A DNA stretch of 64,000 bases from Thermoanaerobaculia bacterium (GTDB taxonomy: Bacteria > Acidobacteriota > Thermoanaerobaculia > Multivoradales > J023): assembly GCA_030431255.1 (NCBI GenBank), contig JAUIJL010000004.1, positions 372,001 through 436,000 on the forward strand. Reading direction: 5' to 3'. The translations under genes and the position numbers were made by a program. Below the pieces are notes generated by a model. It was not told the DNA's origin, did no database searches, and saw only the letters and a list, made by a program, of their open reading frames with translations. How positions within the stretch are numbered: position 1 is the stretch's first letter; each line of letters begins with the position of its first letter. Below, one piece after another: positions 17,541-26,864 of the stretch.

Positions 17541-18488
17541 ATGCAGATTTCCGTCGTCGATATCGGCAAGGTGCTCACCCGCACCTCCGGTTATCTACAA
17601 ACCGTCGCCTCCCACTCGCTGCAACCGTATCGGGGCTGCGCTTTGGGCCATTCCCTTTGTGGGGTGAGCTGTTACGTCCAACATTCCCGTCACATCACCC
17701 GTGGACGGACGTGGGGTGACTTTCTCGAAGCCCGGCAAAACGCCGCGAGCTCCTATCTCCGCCACGTGCAGGCGGAACGCCGATGGGCGCGTCGGCATCG
17801 CAACGAATTCGCGATCTTCCTTTCCAGCGCCACCGAGCCTTTTCCACCTCAGGAGCGCCGCTTCGGCATCACCCGATCGGTGCTCGAAGCCATGGTCGAG
17901 CACCCTCCGGATCGCTTGATCCTGCAAACCCACAGCCACCAAATCGAGGGCGCGATCCCCCTGCTGAAGCGGCTGGCGGACGTTTGCGACCTGCGATGCC
18001 ATCTTTCGATCGAGACCGACCGCGAGAGAGTGGCCGGCTTGCCGCGCCACGGCAGCCCGGTGGAGCGACGATTTCAAGCGGCCCGCCGACTGCGAGACGC
18101 GGGTCTTTTCACCGTGATCACGGTTTCACCGCTGTTGCCGATCGCCGACCCCGAGTCTTTCTTCCGTCGGATCGCCACCTCCGCCGATGCGGTGGTTCTC
18201 GACCACTTCATCGGCGGCGACGGCTCCAAGCACGGCTCACGAACCCGCCGAACTCGACTGCCCGGCGTCATGGAGGCGGTGCAGCCCGGAAGCTCCGAGC
18301 TGGACTATCGGGATCTCATGGCCGAGATTGCAGAGCGTCGGATGCCCGAACGAGTCGGGATATCGATCGACGGTTTTGCCGGGCGAAACATACGCGGGAA
18401 CCCGTTTCCACGGCGTTTCCGCGGTCGGACGAAAGCTGAGCGCGCTGAAGGGTCGGGCAAGATAGGCGGCAGGCCTATCGGCGATTGA
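17541..18488 (+). CDS. Radical SAM protein with atypical cysteine spacing
   Basis: SplB-like radical SAM protein of 315 residues. The cluster motif reads PYRGCALGHSLCGVSCYV, i.e. C33-x6-C40-x3-C44 rather than CxxxCxxC. The following text (FLSSATEPFPPQERRFGITR, LILQTHSH) fits a radical SAM TIM barrel of the group often annotated as DNA repair photolyase-like. Substrate unknown. It starts 30 bp after the Fur-family gene and may be co-regulated with it. Its 3' end overlaps the convergent small gene by 14 bp. Confidence 0.8.
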   Translation: MQISVVDIGKVLTRTSGYLQTVASHSLQPYRGCALGHSLCGVSCYVQHSRHITRGRTWGDFLEARQNAASSYLRHVQAERRWARRHRNEFAIFLSSATEPFPPQERRFGITRSVLEAMVEHPPDRLILQTHSHQIEGAIPLLKRLADVCDLRCHLSIETDRERVAGLPRHGSPVERRFQAARRLRDAGLFTVITVSPLLPIADPESFFRRIATSADAVVLDHFIGGDGSKHGSRTRRTRLPGVMEAVQPGSSELDYRDLMAEIAERRMPERVGISIDGFAGRNIRGNPFPRRFRGRTKAERAEGSGKIGGRPIGD

Positions 18489-18831
18489 ATCGCTCACGAT
18501 AGGTCACGAGACCATCCTCCACCGCCCGCCGGATGTCATCATGCTTCTCTTCGGGAAATGCTTGAAGCATTCGGTCGAGAACCAGCTGAGCCACCTCCTC
18601 GGCACCTTTCAGCCGTTCTTCCGGTGACGAAGAATTGAGAGTTGCGAGAGCGGCTTGGTTGCGCTGCTGCCATTCACGAGCTGCTTTCCACAGGAAGCCG
18701 CGCAAAGGAACCGGCGAGATGCCCAATCTTTCGGATGCAAGCTCACCGAATACCTCCACCAGCTCCCGTTGGTCGTCGCTGAGGACCAGCTCGGAGAAAG
18801 AAGGCTCTTCGGGTAAATCCCTGTCTTCCAT
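18475..18831 (-). CDS. Small soluble protein of unknown function
   Basis: Protein of 118 residues, acidic, predicted mostly helical (DDQRELVEVFGELASERLG, EEVAQLVLDRMLQAFPEEK). It has no signal peptide, membrane segment, cysteines or recognisable motif. Its frame has codon use like its neighbours and is convergent with the radical SAM gene. I do not recognise the family. Confidence 0.6.
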   Translation of the reverse strand: MEDRDLPEEPSFSELVLSDDQRELVEVFGELASERLGISPVPLRGFLWKAAREWQQRNQAALATLNSSSPEERLKGAEEVAQLVLDRMLQAFPEEKHDDIRRAVEDGLVTYRERFNRR

Positions 18832-19061
18832 AGATAAGCCGGGGGCGAGTGTTGTGTGCTCGGAAAGCCGTTCCAGGCTTCAAAGTGTTGGGGACTCCAG
18901 AGCTGAGGATCTCTGAGCTCGGAATCTCGAAAAATTATCGAAGAAGGCCGCCACCGACCCCCTCATCATACCTTAGGCTACACACCCCAACCACGACCCG
19001 ACCTGGGTTCCGTCAGGAAACGGATTTTCGGTGGGTCGGCGCGGCGACCCGCACGCACGGG
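18832..19061. other. Intergenic gap
   Basis: About 230 bp between two leftward genes. It contains no clear terminator or promoter; the last 100 bp are rich in GACCC/CCGAC stretches. Nothing else is supported. Confidence 0.4.
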
Positions 19062-22000
19062 TCATAGGCGCAAGACCTCGACGACGATCGCCGCCACTTC
19101 CAGCTCTAGGGCCTCATCTTGCTCCAGGACCAACGAAACTCGGCCGTCGCCCTCGAGAAGCTTCAAGCGGTAGGTGTCGAACCGGGCGTCGTGCTCCGGG
19201 GCCCACTCTCGAATCGCCGCCGCCTCGCCGAGCTCCGCGGACAGCTGGGGATGACGGACCAGCACCAACTCACCGGCGCGGGGTGCTCGACGCTCGATGC
19301 TCAGCACCAAGTCCGCTCCGACGGGCACTCGCGGCTCAAGGCAGGAATCCGAAGACCGACAGACCAGCAAACCCGGACCGGGGCCGAAGCGCCCTTCCGG
19401 AGCCACCCAAATCGAATGATCGGAATCCGCGCCTGGATCGAGCCCCAAACCCTCTTGGGACGCTTCCGACAACCATTGGGCCGCCTCGGAGACTCGGTCG
19501 AAGAAGGGCACGGCGTTGTCGAAGGGTTTCACCTCGTCCGCGGGCACCTCGGCCAAAGAGGGCCGGGTAATGCCCGAGTCTGCAAGGCTCTCTTCGAGCA
19601 CATAGAACCGACGTTCTAGGATGTCCCGGGGCCCCACACCGCGGTGCTCCTTGCGCGCCTCCGCCTCGGCGGAGTCCAACGCCTGCCATCGCTGCTCCAA
19701 TTGCTCGGCTTCGTCCCTCAGCTGAGTAGCGATCCGATCCAATGTACCGGCGGAGCAAGTCACCAGGTCCTGAAATCCGCCGTCGCTTTCCTCAGCCGAG
19801 GGCAGGTTGTCGGCCCAGCGCTTCACCCATCGGTCGAAGGGCGCGCCATGACGACCTTGGGCGCGCACCGCCTCCGCGCCGAAACCGAAACCCAAGGGTC
19901 GATCGAAGAGCCCGGGGTTCTTGGCTTTGGCCAGCTCCACCCAGGCCGAGCGCAACAACAAATCCGCCGCCCGCGACCGCAGCCCACGCCGCTCGGCCCA
20001 TCGACGCTCTGCCTCCACTTGCGCCTGACCCTTCAGCACTTGACGCCGAGCCTTGGAAAACAGAGACGAGGCCGCGCCTTCCGCGGCCCGAGGCCAAGGA
20101 CCCAACACAGCGTCCGAGCCGCGGTCCAAAATCTCCTGCAAACGCTCCAGGCGATCGATCACCTCTACCCCGCTGCCCCGCTCACGGACACCGATTTCAA
20201 GGCCACCTCCGCTCTTCGGGGCCGGCCCGATCCACACACTGACCGGCGCCGCCCCGGAAGTTCGGTAGAGACCCAGCCCTTGGGGATCGCTCTCCTGCCG
20301 CGGAGGTGGCACCGAAGCAACGACCGACTCGAAGACGGGATGGCCCCACGTCATCAGCTCCAGACTATAGGGATGCTCGGCGAAAAGAGACGGACGAAAG
20401 GTCACCCTTCGGCTTTCGCCGCCCCAAGCTAGCTGAAATACCCCGTCCGAGCCTGAATCCGGCTCGAAAAACGGGCCCACACATCGGGAGCCGACCACAA
20501 GGCGCTCCAAGACCTCCGGTGAAGCCGGATGCTCGAGATCGTGCTCTTCGAGCTCCGGCAGATCTGGATCCTCCGTAGGTTTCACCTCCAGCACATCCGG
20601 GGGTCGATGCTCGAAATCGTGCTCGATCTCCGCCATGCGATCTTTCATCCGCCGATCCCGTTGGTCCGCGGGAGAAAGGGCCAGCTCTTGTAAGGCCTCG
20701 CCGACCCGATGCAGGATCGGCTGTAGGCCTCCGACCACGGTTTGAAATCCGTCGATGCGGTCGGTCAGCCTTCGATAGATCTCCGCTTCCACGGTGTCGG
20801 AGTAGAAGTAGTTGAGGATCCACACGTCGGCATGTCGTTGCCCGATTCGATCGATTCGGCCGATCCGCTGCTCCACCTTCATCGGATTCCAGGGCATGTC
20901 GTAGTTGATCAGCACCCCACAGCTTTGCAAGTTCAAGCCCTCTCCCGCCGCCTCGGTGCAGATCAGGACCTGGATCTCGCCGGCACCGAATCGATGTTTG
21001 AGCTCCTCTTTGCCGACCCGGCGCCAGCTCAGGCCGCCTTGCCCGTCGGCGCTCTCACTGGGCAGCTCGCCCCCGCGCCCGGAATAGCAGGCCACCGAAT
21101 AGCGAGCCCCCAAGACCTGCCGAAGATAGTCGACGGTATCCAGGTATTGGCTGAAGATCAGAACGCGATCCCTTTGCTGGAGCAGCCGCTCCAAGTCCTT
21201 GGTCAATCGGCCGAGCTTGGAATCGTCCGGCAGATCTTCGAGCGCCGCGAGCAGATCCTCCAAATAGCCCACCTCATCCTTGGACAGGCGCGAGGTGGAC
21301 GGAAGCCTCGAATCCCGGGGCGAGGCCGTGTCGGAGACCTCACCGAAGAGGGAAATCTTGTCGAAGAGCTCGCCTTGGTGCCGGTCCGAGTCTTCGCCGA
21401 ATCCCAGGTCGGCGGCGAAACCCATCCACGGCCCCTCGAATTCATCCACTTCCAACGGCGGCCCGGACCCACCGGCGCTTTCCAAATCCAGCGCCTCGGA
21501 CCATTCCGGCAAGGGAGGGTCACTATGCCCTTGAATCAGGCGCAAGCGGCGCTCGAGACTTCTGCGCACAGCGAAAAAGGAGCTGGTCAGCCGACGACGA
21601 TAGATCGTCATCACAAAACCCAAGCCGCTCCGACGGGCCTCGTAGCGGTGGTAGAAACGGCTCAAATAATCTTCGATCCGATCGTAGAGCCGGCGCTCCG
21701 GCGGAGATAGATCGATCCAGACGTTGCGCGGTCGACGTTCCGGCACCGCCGTGTGGAGCAGGCCCGAACGGTGGTATCTGCGCAATAGAGATCGGGTATT
21801 GCGCCAGACCATGGTGCGGGTCGGGGCGATCCGGCGCAGCAGACGGTCCAGCTCACCCTGGGATTCGGCATCCAGCCGGTCCAACCGGGCTCGCGCCTCG
21901 GCCGTATTCCCTCGGCGAGCTCCCTCGATCACCCCGGATACAGGATCGGAAACCGGCCCGAGATCTGCGCTTTCCACCAAAAAAGGCAAGAGGAAGGACC

Positions 22001-22838
22001 AATCTCGCGTTTCGAAGCTCCCTCGGATCTGCTCGAAATATCGAACGAACGCCTCCTGGCCGGCACCCCAACGCCCACCCATGCCGAGCAGCATGAGCAG
22101 ATCCCAAACCTCCAAGGGATGGATTTGCATGGGGGTGGCGGTGAGCAGGTACAGGCAGCGGGTGCGGGCCACCAGTCCGCCGGGTCGATCGCGGCTGCCG
22201 GCCAGCAGCTCGAGCAAGCGATTGGGGCGTTGCTCTCCCCCCGCGTCCGACCGTCGCCGTCGTGCGTGGTGGGCCTCGTCGACAATCACCAGATCCCAGG
22301 GGTCGGCGCGCCAAAGCTCGCGGCTCCGCTGCCGGGTTCGGGCCAGCTGGGTAGATGCCAAGAAGAGATCGAATCGATTCCACGGATTGTCGTCGTTCCG
22401 GGGGCTCTCGAGCTCCGAGCCGTGGAGATCGAGGAAGCGCCCACCGGTGAAGATCGGCGCTGAAATCGCGACTTTCTCGTGCAGCTCCTCTTGCCATTGG
22501 CGCAACACGGCTTTCGGCACCAAAAGCAGCACTCGCCGGACCCGTCCGGAAAGCCACAGCTGACGCAAGCAAAGCGCGGCCTCAACGGTCTTGCCGAGGC
22601 CGACCTCGTCGCTGAAAAGGAAGCTCTGGGGATAGCGCTCCACCGTCCGCCGTACCACCCGGCGCTGATGGGGCCAGGGCGTGACCGGGCTGGACACAAG
22701 GGCGAGATCCGTGGCCGACGGCAGGTACGGCACCTGACGGATCAGCTCGAATAGAAGGCGCTCGGCCTGCTCGCTCGGTGTGGGTCTCGGAGAAGACGAC
22801 AAGTTGCTGCTGATGGCTTTCAAGGTCCGGAGGTCCAC
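19062..22838 (-). CDS. SNF2/RapA-type superfamily 2 helicase
   Basis: Large ATP-dependent DNA translocase, 1258 residues. RecA lobe 1 has FSDEVGLGKTVEAALCL (Walker A), VIVDEAHHARRR (DEAH) and LLTATPMQ (motif III). Lobe 2 has VLIFSQYLDTVDYL, EGLNLQSCGVLINYDMPWNP and EQRIGRIDRIGQ (motif VI). About 500 C-terminal residues are unassigned. The closest architectures are RapA-like and defence-linked SNF2 helicases such as DISARM DrmD. No methylase, DUF1998 or PLD gene lies nearby, so a defence role is not supported. The start is GTG 22838 with no clear ribosome-binding site. It is divergent from a kinase gene. Confidence 0.87.
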   Translation of the reverse strand: MDLRTLKAISSNLSSSPRPTPSEQAERLLFELIRQVPYLPSATDLALVSSPVTPWPHQRRVVRRTVERYPQSFLFSDEVGLGKTVEAALCLRQLWLSGRVRRVLLLVPKAVLRQWQEELHEKVAISAPIFTGGRFLDLHGSELESPRNDDNPWNRFDLFLASTQLARTRQRSRELWRADPWDLVIVDEAHHARRRRSDAGGEQRPNRLLELLAGSRDRPGGLVARTRCLYLLTATPMQIHPLEVWDLLMLLGMGGRWGAGQEAFVRYFEQIRGSFETRDWSFLLPFLVESADLGPVSDPVSGVIEGARRGNTAEARARLDRLDAESQGELDRLLRRIAPTRTMVWRNTRSLLRRYHRSGLLHTAVPERRPRNVWIDLSPPERRLYDRIEDYLSRFYHRYEARRSGLGFVMTIYRRRLTSSFFAVRRSLERRLRLIQGHSDPPLPEWSEALDLESAGGSGPPLEVDEFEGPWMGFAADLGFGEDSDRHQGELFDKISLFGEVSDTASPRDSRLPSTSRLSKDEVGYLEDLLAALEDLPDDSKLGRLTKDLERLLQQRDRVLIFSQYLDTVDYLRQVLGARYSVACYSGRGGELPSESADGQGGLSWRRVGKEELKHRFGAGEIQVLICTEAAGEGLNLQSCGVLINYDMPWNPMKVEQRIGRIDRIGQRHADVWILNYFYSDTVEAEIYRRLTDRIDGFQTVVGGLQPILHRVGEALQELALSPADQRDRRMKDRMAEIEHDFEHRPPDVLEVKPTEDPDLPELEEHDLEHPASPEVLERLVVGSRCVGPFFEPDSGSDGVFQLAWGGESRRVTFRPSLFAEHPYSLELMTWGHPVFESVVASVPPPRQESDPQGLGLYRTSGAAPVSVWIGPAPKSGGGLEIGVRERGSGVEVIDRLERLQEILDRGSDAVLGPWPRAAEGAASSLFSKARRQVLKGQAQVEAERRWAERRGLRSRAADLLLRSAWVELAKAKNPGLFDRPLGFGFGAEAVRAQGRHGAPFDRWVKRWADNLPSAEESDGGFQDLVTCSAGTLDRIATQLRDEAEQLEQRWQALDSAEAEARKEHRGVGPRDILERRFYVLEESLADSGITRPSLAEVPADEVKPFDNAVPFFDRVSEAAQWLSEASQEGLGLDPGADSDHSIWVAPEGRFGPGPGLLVCRSSDSCLEPRVPVGADLVLSIERRAPRAGELVLVRHPQLSAELGEAAAIREWAPEHDARFDTYRLKLLEGDGRVSLVLEQDEALELEVAAIVVEVLRL

Positions 22839-22989
22839 GCCGTGGGTGACGACAAATCGGTGTTCAGCTTATCGTGACCTTGCCACGGAATGACCTGACA
22901 GAAATGGCACAATCCGTTGAAAAAGAGCAGATTCACGGAGATGCGGAAGCCCGAGCTCACCGGTGCCGACGGCGGATCCGTAGATCGAC

Positions 22990-23018
22990 TTGAGACCGAC
23001 GCACGGGCAAGCCATAAT
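22990..23018 (+). promoter_or_regulatory. Sigma70-type promoter of the kinase-membrane gene
   Basis: TTGAGA at 22990-22995, a 17-nt spacer and CATAAT at 23013-23018 each match consensus at five of six positions. A start near 23025 would leave about 25 nt of leader before GTG 23050. Confidence 0.7.
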
Positions 23019-23049
23019 GCCACTAAACCGGTAAAGATCCCCCAATCCA

Positions 23050-25641
23050 GTGACCCACTCACCTTCTCACCCCACACCGCATCCTCCCGAAGACGCGGGA
23101 CGCCCGAAGGCCGACGATCCTATTTTCGAAATAGGCCAGGTCTTCGCCGGGCGCTACCAAATCGAGCGGGAGCTCGGACGGGGTGGCATGGGAAGGGTCT
23201 TTAAAGCCCATGACGTGGTGCTGGACGTGGACATCGCGCTCAAGGTGCTGCCCGATCGCGATCCGACCCTCTACGAGCAGTTGGTCAACGAGGTCCGTCT
23301 GGCGCTCCAGGTCACTAGCCCCTTCGTCTGTCGGGTCTTCGATTTCGGCCAATCCGACGGCGAGACCTACCTCACTATGGAGTATGTCGACGGTGAGGAC
23401 CTGCGATCCCTGTTGCGCAAGATCGGGCATTTTTCGAACGACAAAACCATCGAGCTCGCCCGTCAGGCTTGTAGCGGGCTGAGCGCCGCCCACGCCAAGG
23501 GCATTCTGCATCGGGATCTCAAACCCGCTAATTTGCTGATCAACGGCAAAGGTCTCTTGCAGATCACCGACTTCGGCATTTCGACCTTCGTCGACATGCC
23601 CCAATTCGTGCAAGGCGGCACTCCTGCATATATGGCTCCCGAGCTATTCAGGAGTGAGCCGGCCACGGTCCAAAGCGACATCTACTCCCTCGGGGTCACC
23701 CTCTTCGAGCTGGCCACGGGCAAACCCCTCTTTCGGGGCAGCTCTTTCCAAGACTTCGTCGGCCAGGAGCGCGATCCGAAGACCCTGGGCTTGGAAAAGG
23801 ACCTGGCCGGCCTGCACCCGGATCTCGCCGAAACGATTCTTCGCTGCCTCGAGCCGTCCCCCAAGGAAAGGCCTCGATCGGCGCGGGACGTGGCCGCGGG
23901 ACTACCCGGTGGGGATCTGGTTCGTCGAGCTTTGGACGCCGGCGAAACCCCGTCGCCCGAGGCGGTGGCCGGGGCCTTGACCGATCAACCGGGGACCGGA
24001 GGGGTGGTCAGCTTGTGGGTCGCCTTGTTGATCACCCTGGCTGCCCTCCCCCTGCTGACCGACTATGCGTATCCCAGCCGATCCCTTTGGACCCAAAAAT
24101 CGCCGGCGGTGCTGGCCAACCGAGCGGGTGAGATCTTGTCCAGCTTGGGGCATGAGCTGCCGGTTGCGGATCGAGCTTGGGGATTCCGACCGGACTTCGC
24201 CACGTCCGGTGTCGCCGATGCCAACCTCTTCTGGTACCGGCAGTCGCCGACTCCCATGGTGCCTTCGGACTACCGTCGGGTTTCCGAAGAAGACCGCATC
24301 ACCTACTACGACCCATCGCCGGTCAGCCTCGGCATGGTGCAAATGCTGGTCGACTCCATGGGTCGGCTGGTCACCCTCAAGGTGGTGACCTCGGCCATCG
24401 GCCTCGACTCGGGCAAAGATCCCGACGCGGATCCAGCTCCCGCCACGGATTGGAAGCCGGCGATGGCCGCCGCCGGCTTCTCGCCGGATCTCGCACAGAC
24501 CGTGGACCCGCTCATCACACCGCCGTATTTCGCCCAAGAGCAACGAGCTTGGGAAATTCCGGATCCCCGGGTTCCGAGCCGGCGGTTGCGCATGGAAGCC
24601 GCCGCGCTCGACGGCAAGGTGGTTTTCGTCGACGTCCGGCCCACCGAAACCACCCCGGTACCCGGTCTGGCCTTGATGGCGAGCTTTGAGAGCGTTTACC
24701 TCGTGCTTTTTTTCATGCTCTCGGTGGTGCTGCCGGTGGCCGGCGCGATCCTGGCGCGACGCAATCTGTTGAAACGGCGGGGCGATCTCAGCGGAGCCAA
24801 ACGCCTGGTGTTCTTTGTGGTGGCCGCCCAGCTCTGCCGTTGGCTCTTGGCAGCCGACCATGTGTCGATCCTCGACATCGAGGTCCAGAGGATCAATTTC
24901 CGCCTCGGCCGCATCCTGCTCGAAGCCCTCATGCTCTGGGTGGCCTACATTGCCTTCGAGCCGGCCATTCGACGCTTCTGGCACGAGCCGATCGTTTCGT
25001 GGAGCCGCCTGATCCAAGGTCGTTTCCGCGATCCGGTGGTCGGCCGCAGCGTGCTGGTCGGCACCTTGGTAGGCGCGATCTGGGCCCTGTTGAACGCCGC
25101 GGATCGAATCCTCGGCCGCAACCTCTCCCTGGATGTGGTGCCCGAGCTGTCCGTGGCTCTGCAGCTGGAAAACGTAATTTCTTTCCGCACCTTCTGGTCG
25201 ACCGTGCTGGAAATGGCCTTAGACGCCCTCTATTTCGGCATTTTCGACATCTGCTTTTTGGTGGTGCTGCGCATCTGGACCCGCAGGCCGACCACCGCCA
25301 TTCTCTCGTTCGTGCTCGTGCGCGGGGTCTGGGAAACCCTCAGCGGATCGAGCCCCGGCCTCTCTTGGTTGACCCTGGGCTTGGGCTTGGCCGGATTAGG
25401 TGCCTATTTGCTGGTGCGCTTTGGTCTGGTGGCCTACGTCGTCGCGTTCTTCAGCTACTTGCTGCTCAACCAAATTCCCCTCACCACCGCCAACAGCGCG
25501 TGGTTCGCGGGCCACGGCTTTATGGCCTTGGCTCTGGTGGGAGCGCTCGGCTCTTGGGGTTTCCACAGCGCCCTGGCCGGCAGACCCCTAGCCGGCAGCT
25601 GGCTCGATCTGCCGGAGCCCCAACCCGGCAGCCTCAACTAG
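23050..25641 (+). CDS. Ser/Thr protein kinase fused to a polytopic membrane domain
   Basis: Hanks-type kinase of 863 residues. The catalytic domain (about 35-290) has GRGGMGRVFKAHD, the ALK lysine, HRDLKPANLL and DFGIS, then GGTPAYMAPE, so it should be active. A first membrane segment follows near residue 320 (VSLWVALLITLAALPLL), then about 200 residues probably outside, then seven or more further membrane segments to the end. The external segment may sense a signal. GTG 23050 lies 25 bp downstream of a good promoter. No neighbour is an obvious substrate. Confidence 0.88.
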   Translation: MTHSPSHPTPHPPEDAGRPKADDPIFEIGQVFAGRYQIERELGRGGMGRVFKAHDVVLDVDIALKVLPDRDPTLYEQLVNEVRLALQVTSPFVCRVFDFGQSDGETYLTMEYVDGEDLRSLLRKIGHFSNDKTIELARQACSGLSAAHAKGILHRDLKPANLLINGKGLLQITDFGISTFVDMPQFVQGGTPAYMAPELFRSEPATVQSDIYSLGVTLFELATGKPLFRGSSFQDFVGQERDPKTLGLEKDLAGLHPDLAETILRCLEPSPKERPRSARDVAAGLPGGDLVRRALDAGETPSPEAVAGALTDQPGTGGVVSLWVALLITLAALPLLTDYAYPSRSLWTQKSPAVLANRAGEILSSLGHELPVADRAWGFRPDFATSGVADANLFWYRQSPTPMVPSDYRRVSEEDRITYYDPSPVSLGMVQMLVDSMGRLVTLKVVTSAIGLDSGKDPDADPAPATDWKPAMAAAGFSPDLAQTVDPLITPPYFAQEQRAWEIPDPRVPSRRLRMEAAALDGKVVFVDVRPTETTPVPGLALMASFESVYLVLFFMLSVVLPVAGAILARRNLLKRRGDLSGAKRLVFFVVAAQLCRWLLAADHVSILDIEVQRINFRLGRILLEALMLWVAYIAFEPAIRRFWHEPIVSWSRLIQGRFRDPVVGRSVLVGTLVGAIWALLNAADRILGRNLSLDVVPELSVALQLENVISFRTFWSTVLEMALDALYFGIFDICFLVVLRIWTRRPTTAILSFVLVRGVWETLSGSSPGLSWLTLGLGLAGLGAYLLVRFGLVAYVVAFFSYLLLNQIPLTTANSAWFAGHGFMALALVGALGSWGFHSALAGRPLAGSWLDLPEPQPGSLN

Positions 25642-25671
25642 CCCGGGCCAACCCCTATTCCAGCCGATCGT

Positions 25672-26553
25672 CTACTCCAGCTGATCGTCGACTCGGCGAT
25701 AGTCTTCCTCGATCATCGCCTCGTATTCCTTGGCTCTCCGGCGGGTCCGCACCAGGAGCAGCACCACGACCACGATCAATACGGTGTAGATCACGGCCAG
25801 GAGCTCCAAGGACAGGCGTAGTACCCATCCACGAAATGCCTCCAACACGCTCACCCAGAGATTCGCACTGAGCAGCACCCCCAAACCCGCCGCCGCCAGC
25901 GGCGGGCCGAAGGGTGAGTGGGGTTGGCCGGAGATTCGATAGCAAACCAAGCCGTGAATCACGCCGAGCAGAAATCCCAAGGCTAGGGTGCCGAGCACAC
26001 CCACGGGGCCGAGAAAGGCCCCGATCATCATCAAAAGCTTGCTGTCGCCCATGCCCATGACCTGCATCCCGACCATCAATCCGAAGGTCCAGCGGATCGT
26101 TTCGAGCACCAAGAACCCCAACAGAGCCCCGGCAAGGCTCAACAACAACCCTGAGGGAAGCTGCCCCACAGTCGAGCTCCACCAGGCGATCAGCAGACGA
26201 TGCCATGGGGAAAAACCGATCAAGAAGTCGGGCTCGACACTATGCCAACCGATCGCCAACACCGTGCCGGAGAAGGTCAATCGATCCGGGATCAGCTTCA
26301 CCAAATAGTCGGTGGCGGAAATCGCCAACAACAGGACGGCGAAGATCCACCAGAGCGGAAAGCTTCCGGGTCCTCCGAGCTGCAAAGTGAGCAGGGTGAA
26401 GACCAATGCCCCGAGGATCTCCAGCCAGGGTAAGGCAAAAGGCATGGACGCCCTATCCTTGAGACTCAGGATCGACGGCACCGCGAGCCGGATGGCGCGA
26501 CCGATCAACGCACCTGCTCCGAGGGCGAGCACGACCGTCGAGACCATCGACAT
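25672..26553 (-). CDS. Prepilin-peptidase-like (A24) aspartic membrane protease
   Basis: Integral membrane protein of about 293 residues with eight or so hydrophobic segments. The two catalytic aspartates of A24 peptidases are present: ATDYLVKLIPD and the GMGDSKLLMMIGA (GxGD) motif. The N-terminal Cys-rich methyltransferase domain of PilD/GspO is absent, as in stand-alone archaeal-type and TadV-like enzymes, and there is a C-terminal extension with one more membrane segment and a charged tail. No pilin or secretion gene is in the window. ATG 26553 is used; TTG 26577 is an alternative. Confidence 0.8.
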   Translation of the reverse strand: MSMVSTVVLALGAGALIGRAIRLAVPSILSLKDRASMPFALPWLEILGALVFTLLTLQLGGPGSFPLWWIFAVLLLAISATDYLVKLIPDRLTFSGTVLAIGWHSVEPDFLIGFSPWHRLLIAWWSSTVGQLPSGLLLSLAGALLGFLVLETIRWTFGLMVGMQVMGMGDSKLLMMIGAFLGPVGVLGTLALGFLLGVIHGLVCYRISGQPHSPFGPPLAAAGLGVLLSANLWVSVLEAFRGWVLRLSLELLAVIYTVLIVVVVLLLVRTRRRAKEYEAMIEEDYRRVDDQLE

Positions 26554-26621
26554 CACGAGGTCCGCTCGAAGCCGCAACGGCCGGGGCCGACGATGGGCCG
26601 GGTAGCGAAGAGGAAGGATCT

Positions 26622-26726
26622 ATGAATCATGATTTTGACCGCGATTCCCACCGCGATTTCGGCAGTGATGCCTGCCGTGATTCCAAGGCCGCAGTCAACT
26701 CAGGAATAATACCTGGTGAAAGATGA
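26622..26726 (+). CDS. Possible 34-residue Asp/Arg-rich small protein
   Basis: ATG 26622 follows AGGAAGGA at ideal spacing and opens 34 codons to TGA. The peptide has Asp at regular intervals (HDFDRDSHRDFGSDACRDS), coded by degenerate 12-bp repeats around CCGCGATT. It lies between the divergent protease gene and the pseudo-SGNH gene. No family is recognised; the strong ribosome-binding site is the main support. Confidence 0.35.
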   Translation: MNHDFDRDSHRDFGSDACRDSKAAVNSGIIPGER

Positions 26727-26864
26727 TGTTTAGTGCAGGAGATCATACTGGCGGCCTAGACACCTAGACAACTGCTCGCCGGCAACTCGACCATAGGACC
26801 CAAACCACTGAGCCTCACCACAGCCACTGAGCCTCACCGCCCCCGACCTCACCGCGAAACCTTC

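Noticed and set aside
19062-22838. DISARM or other defence island
   Set aside because: No methylase, DUF1998, PLD or other defence genes flank the helicase.
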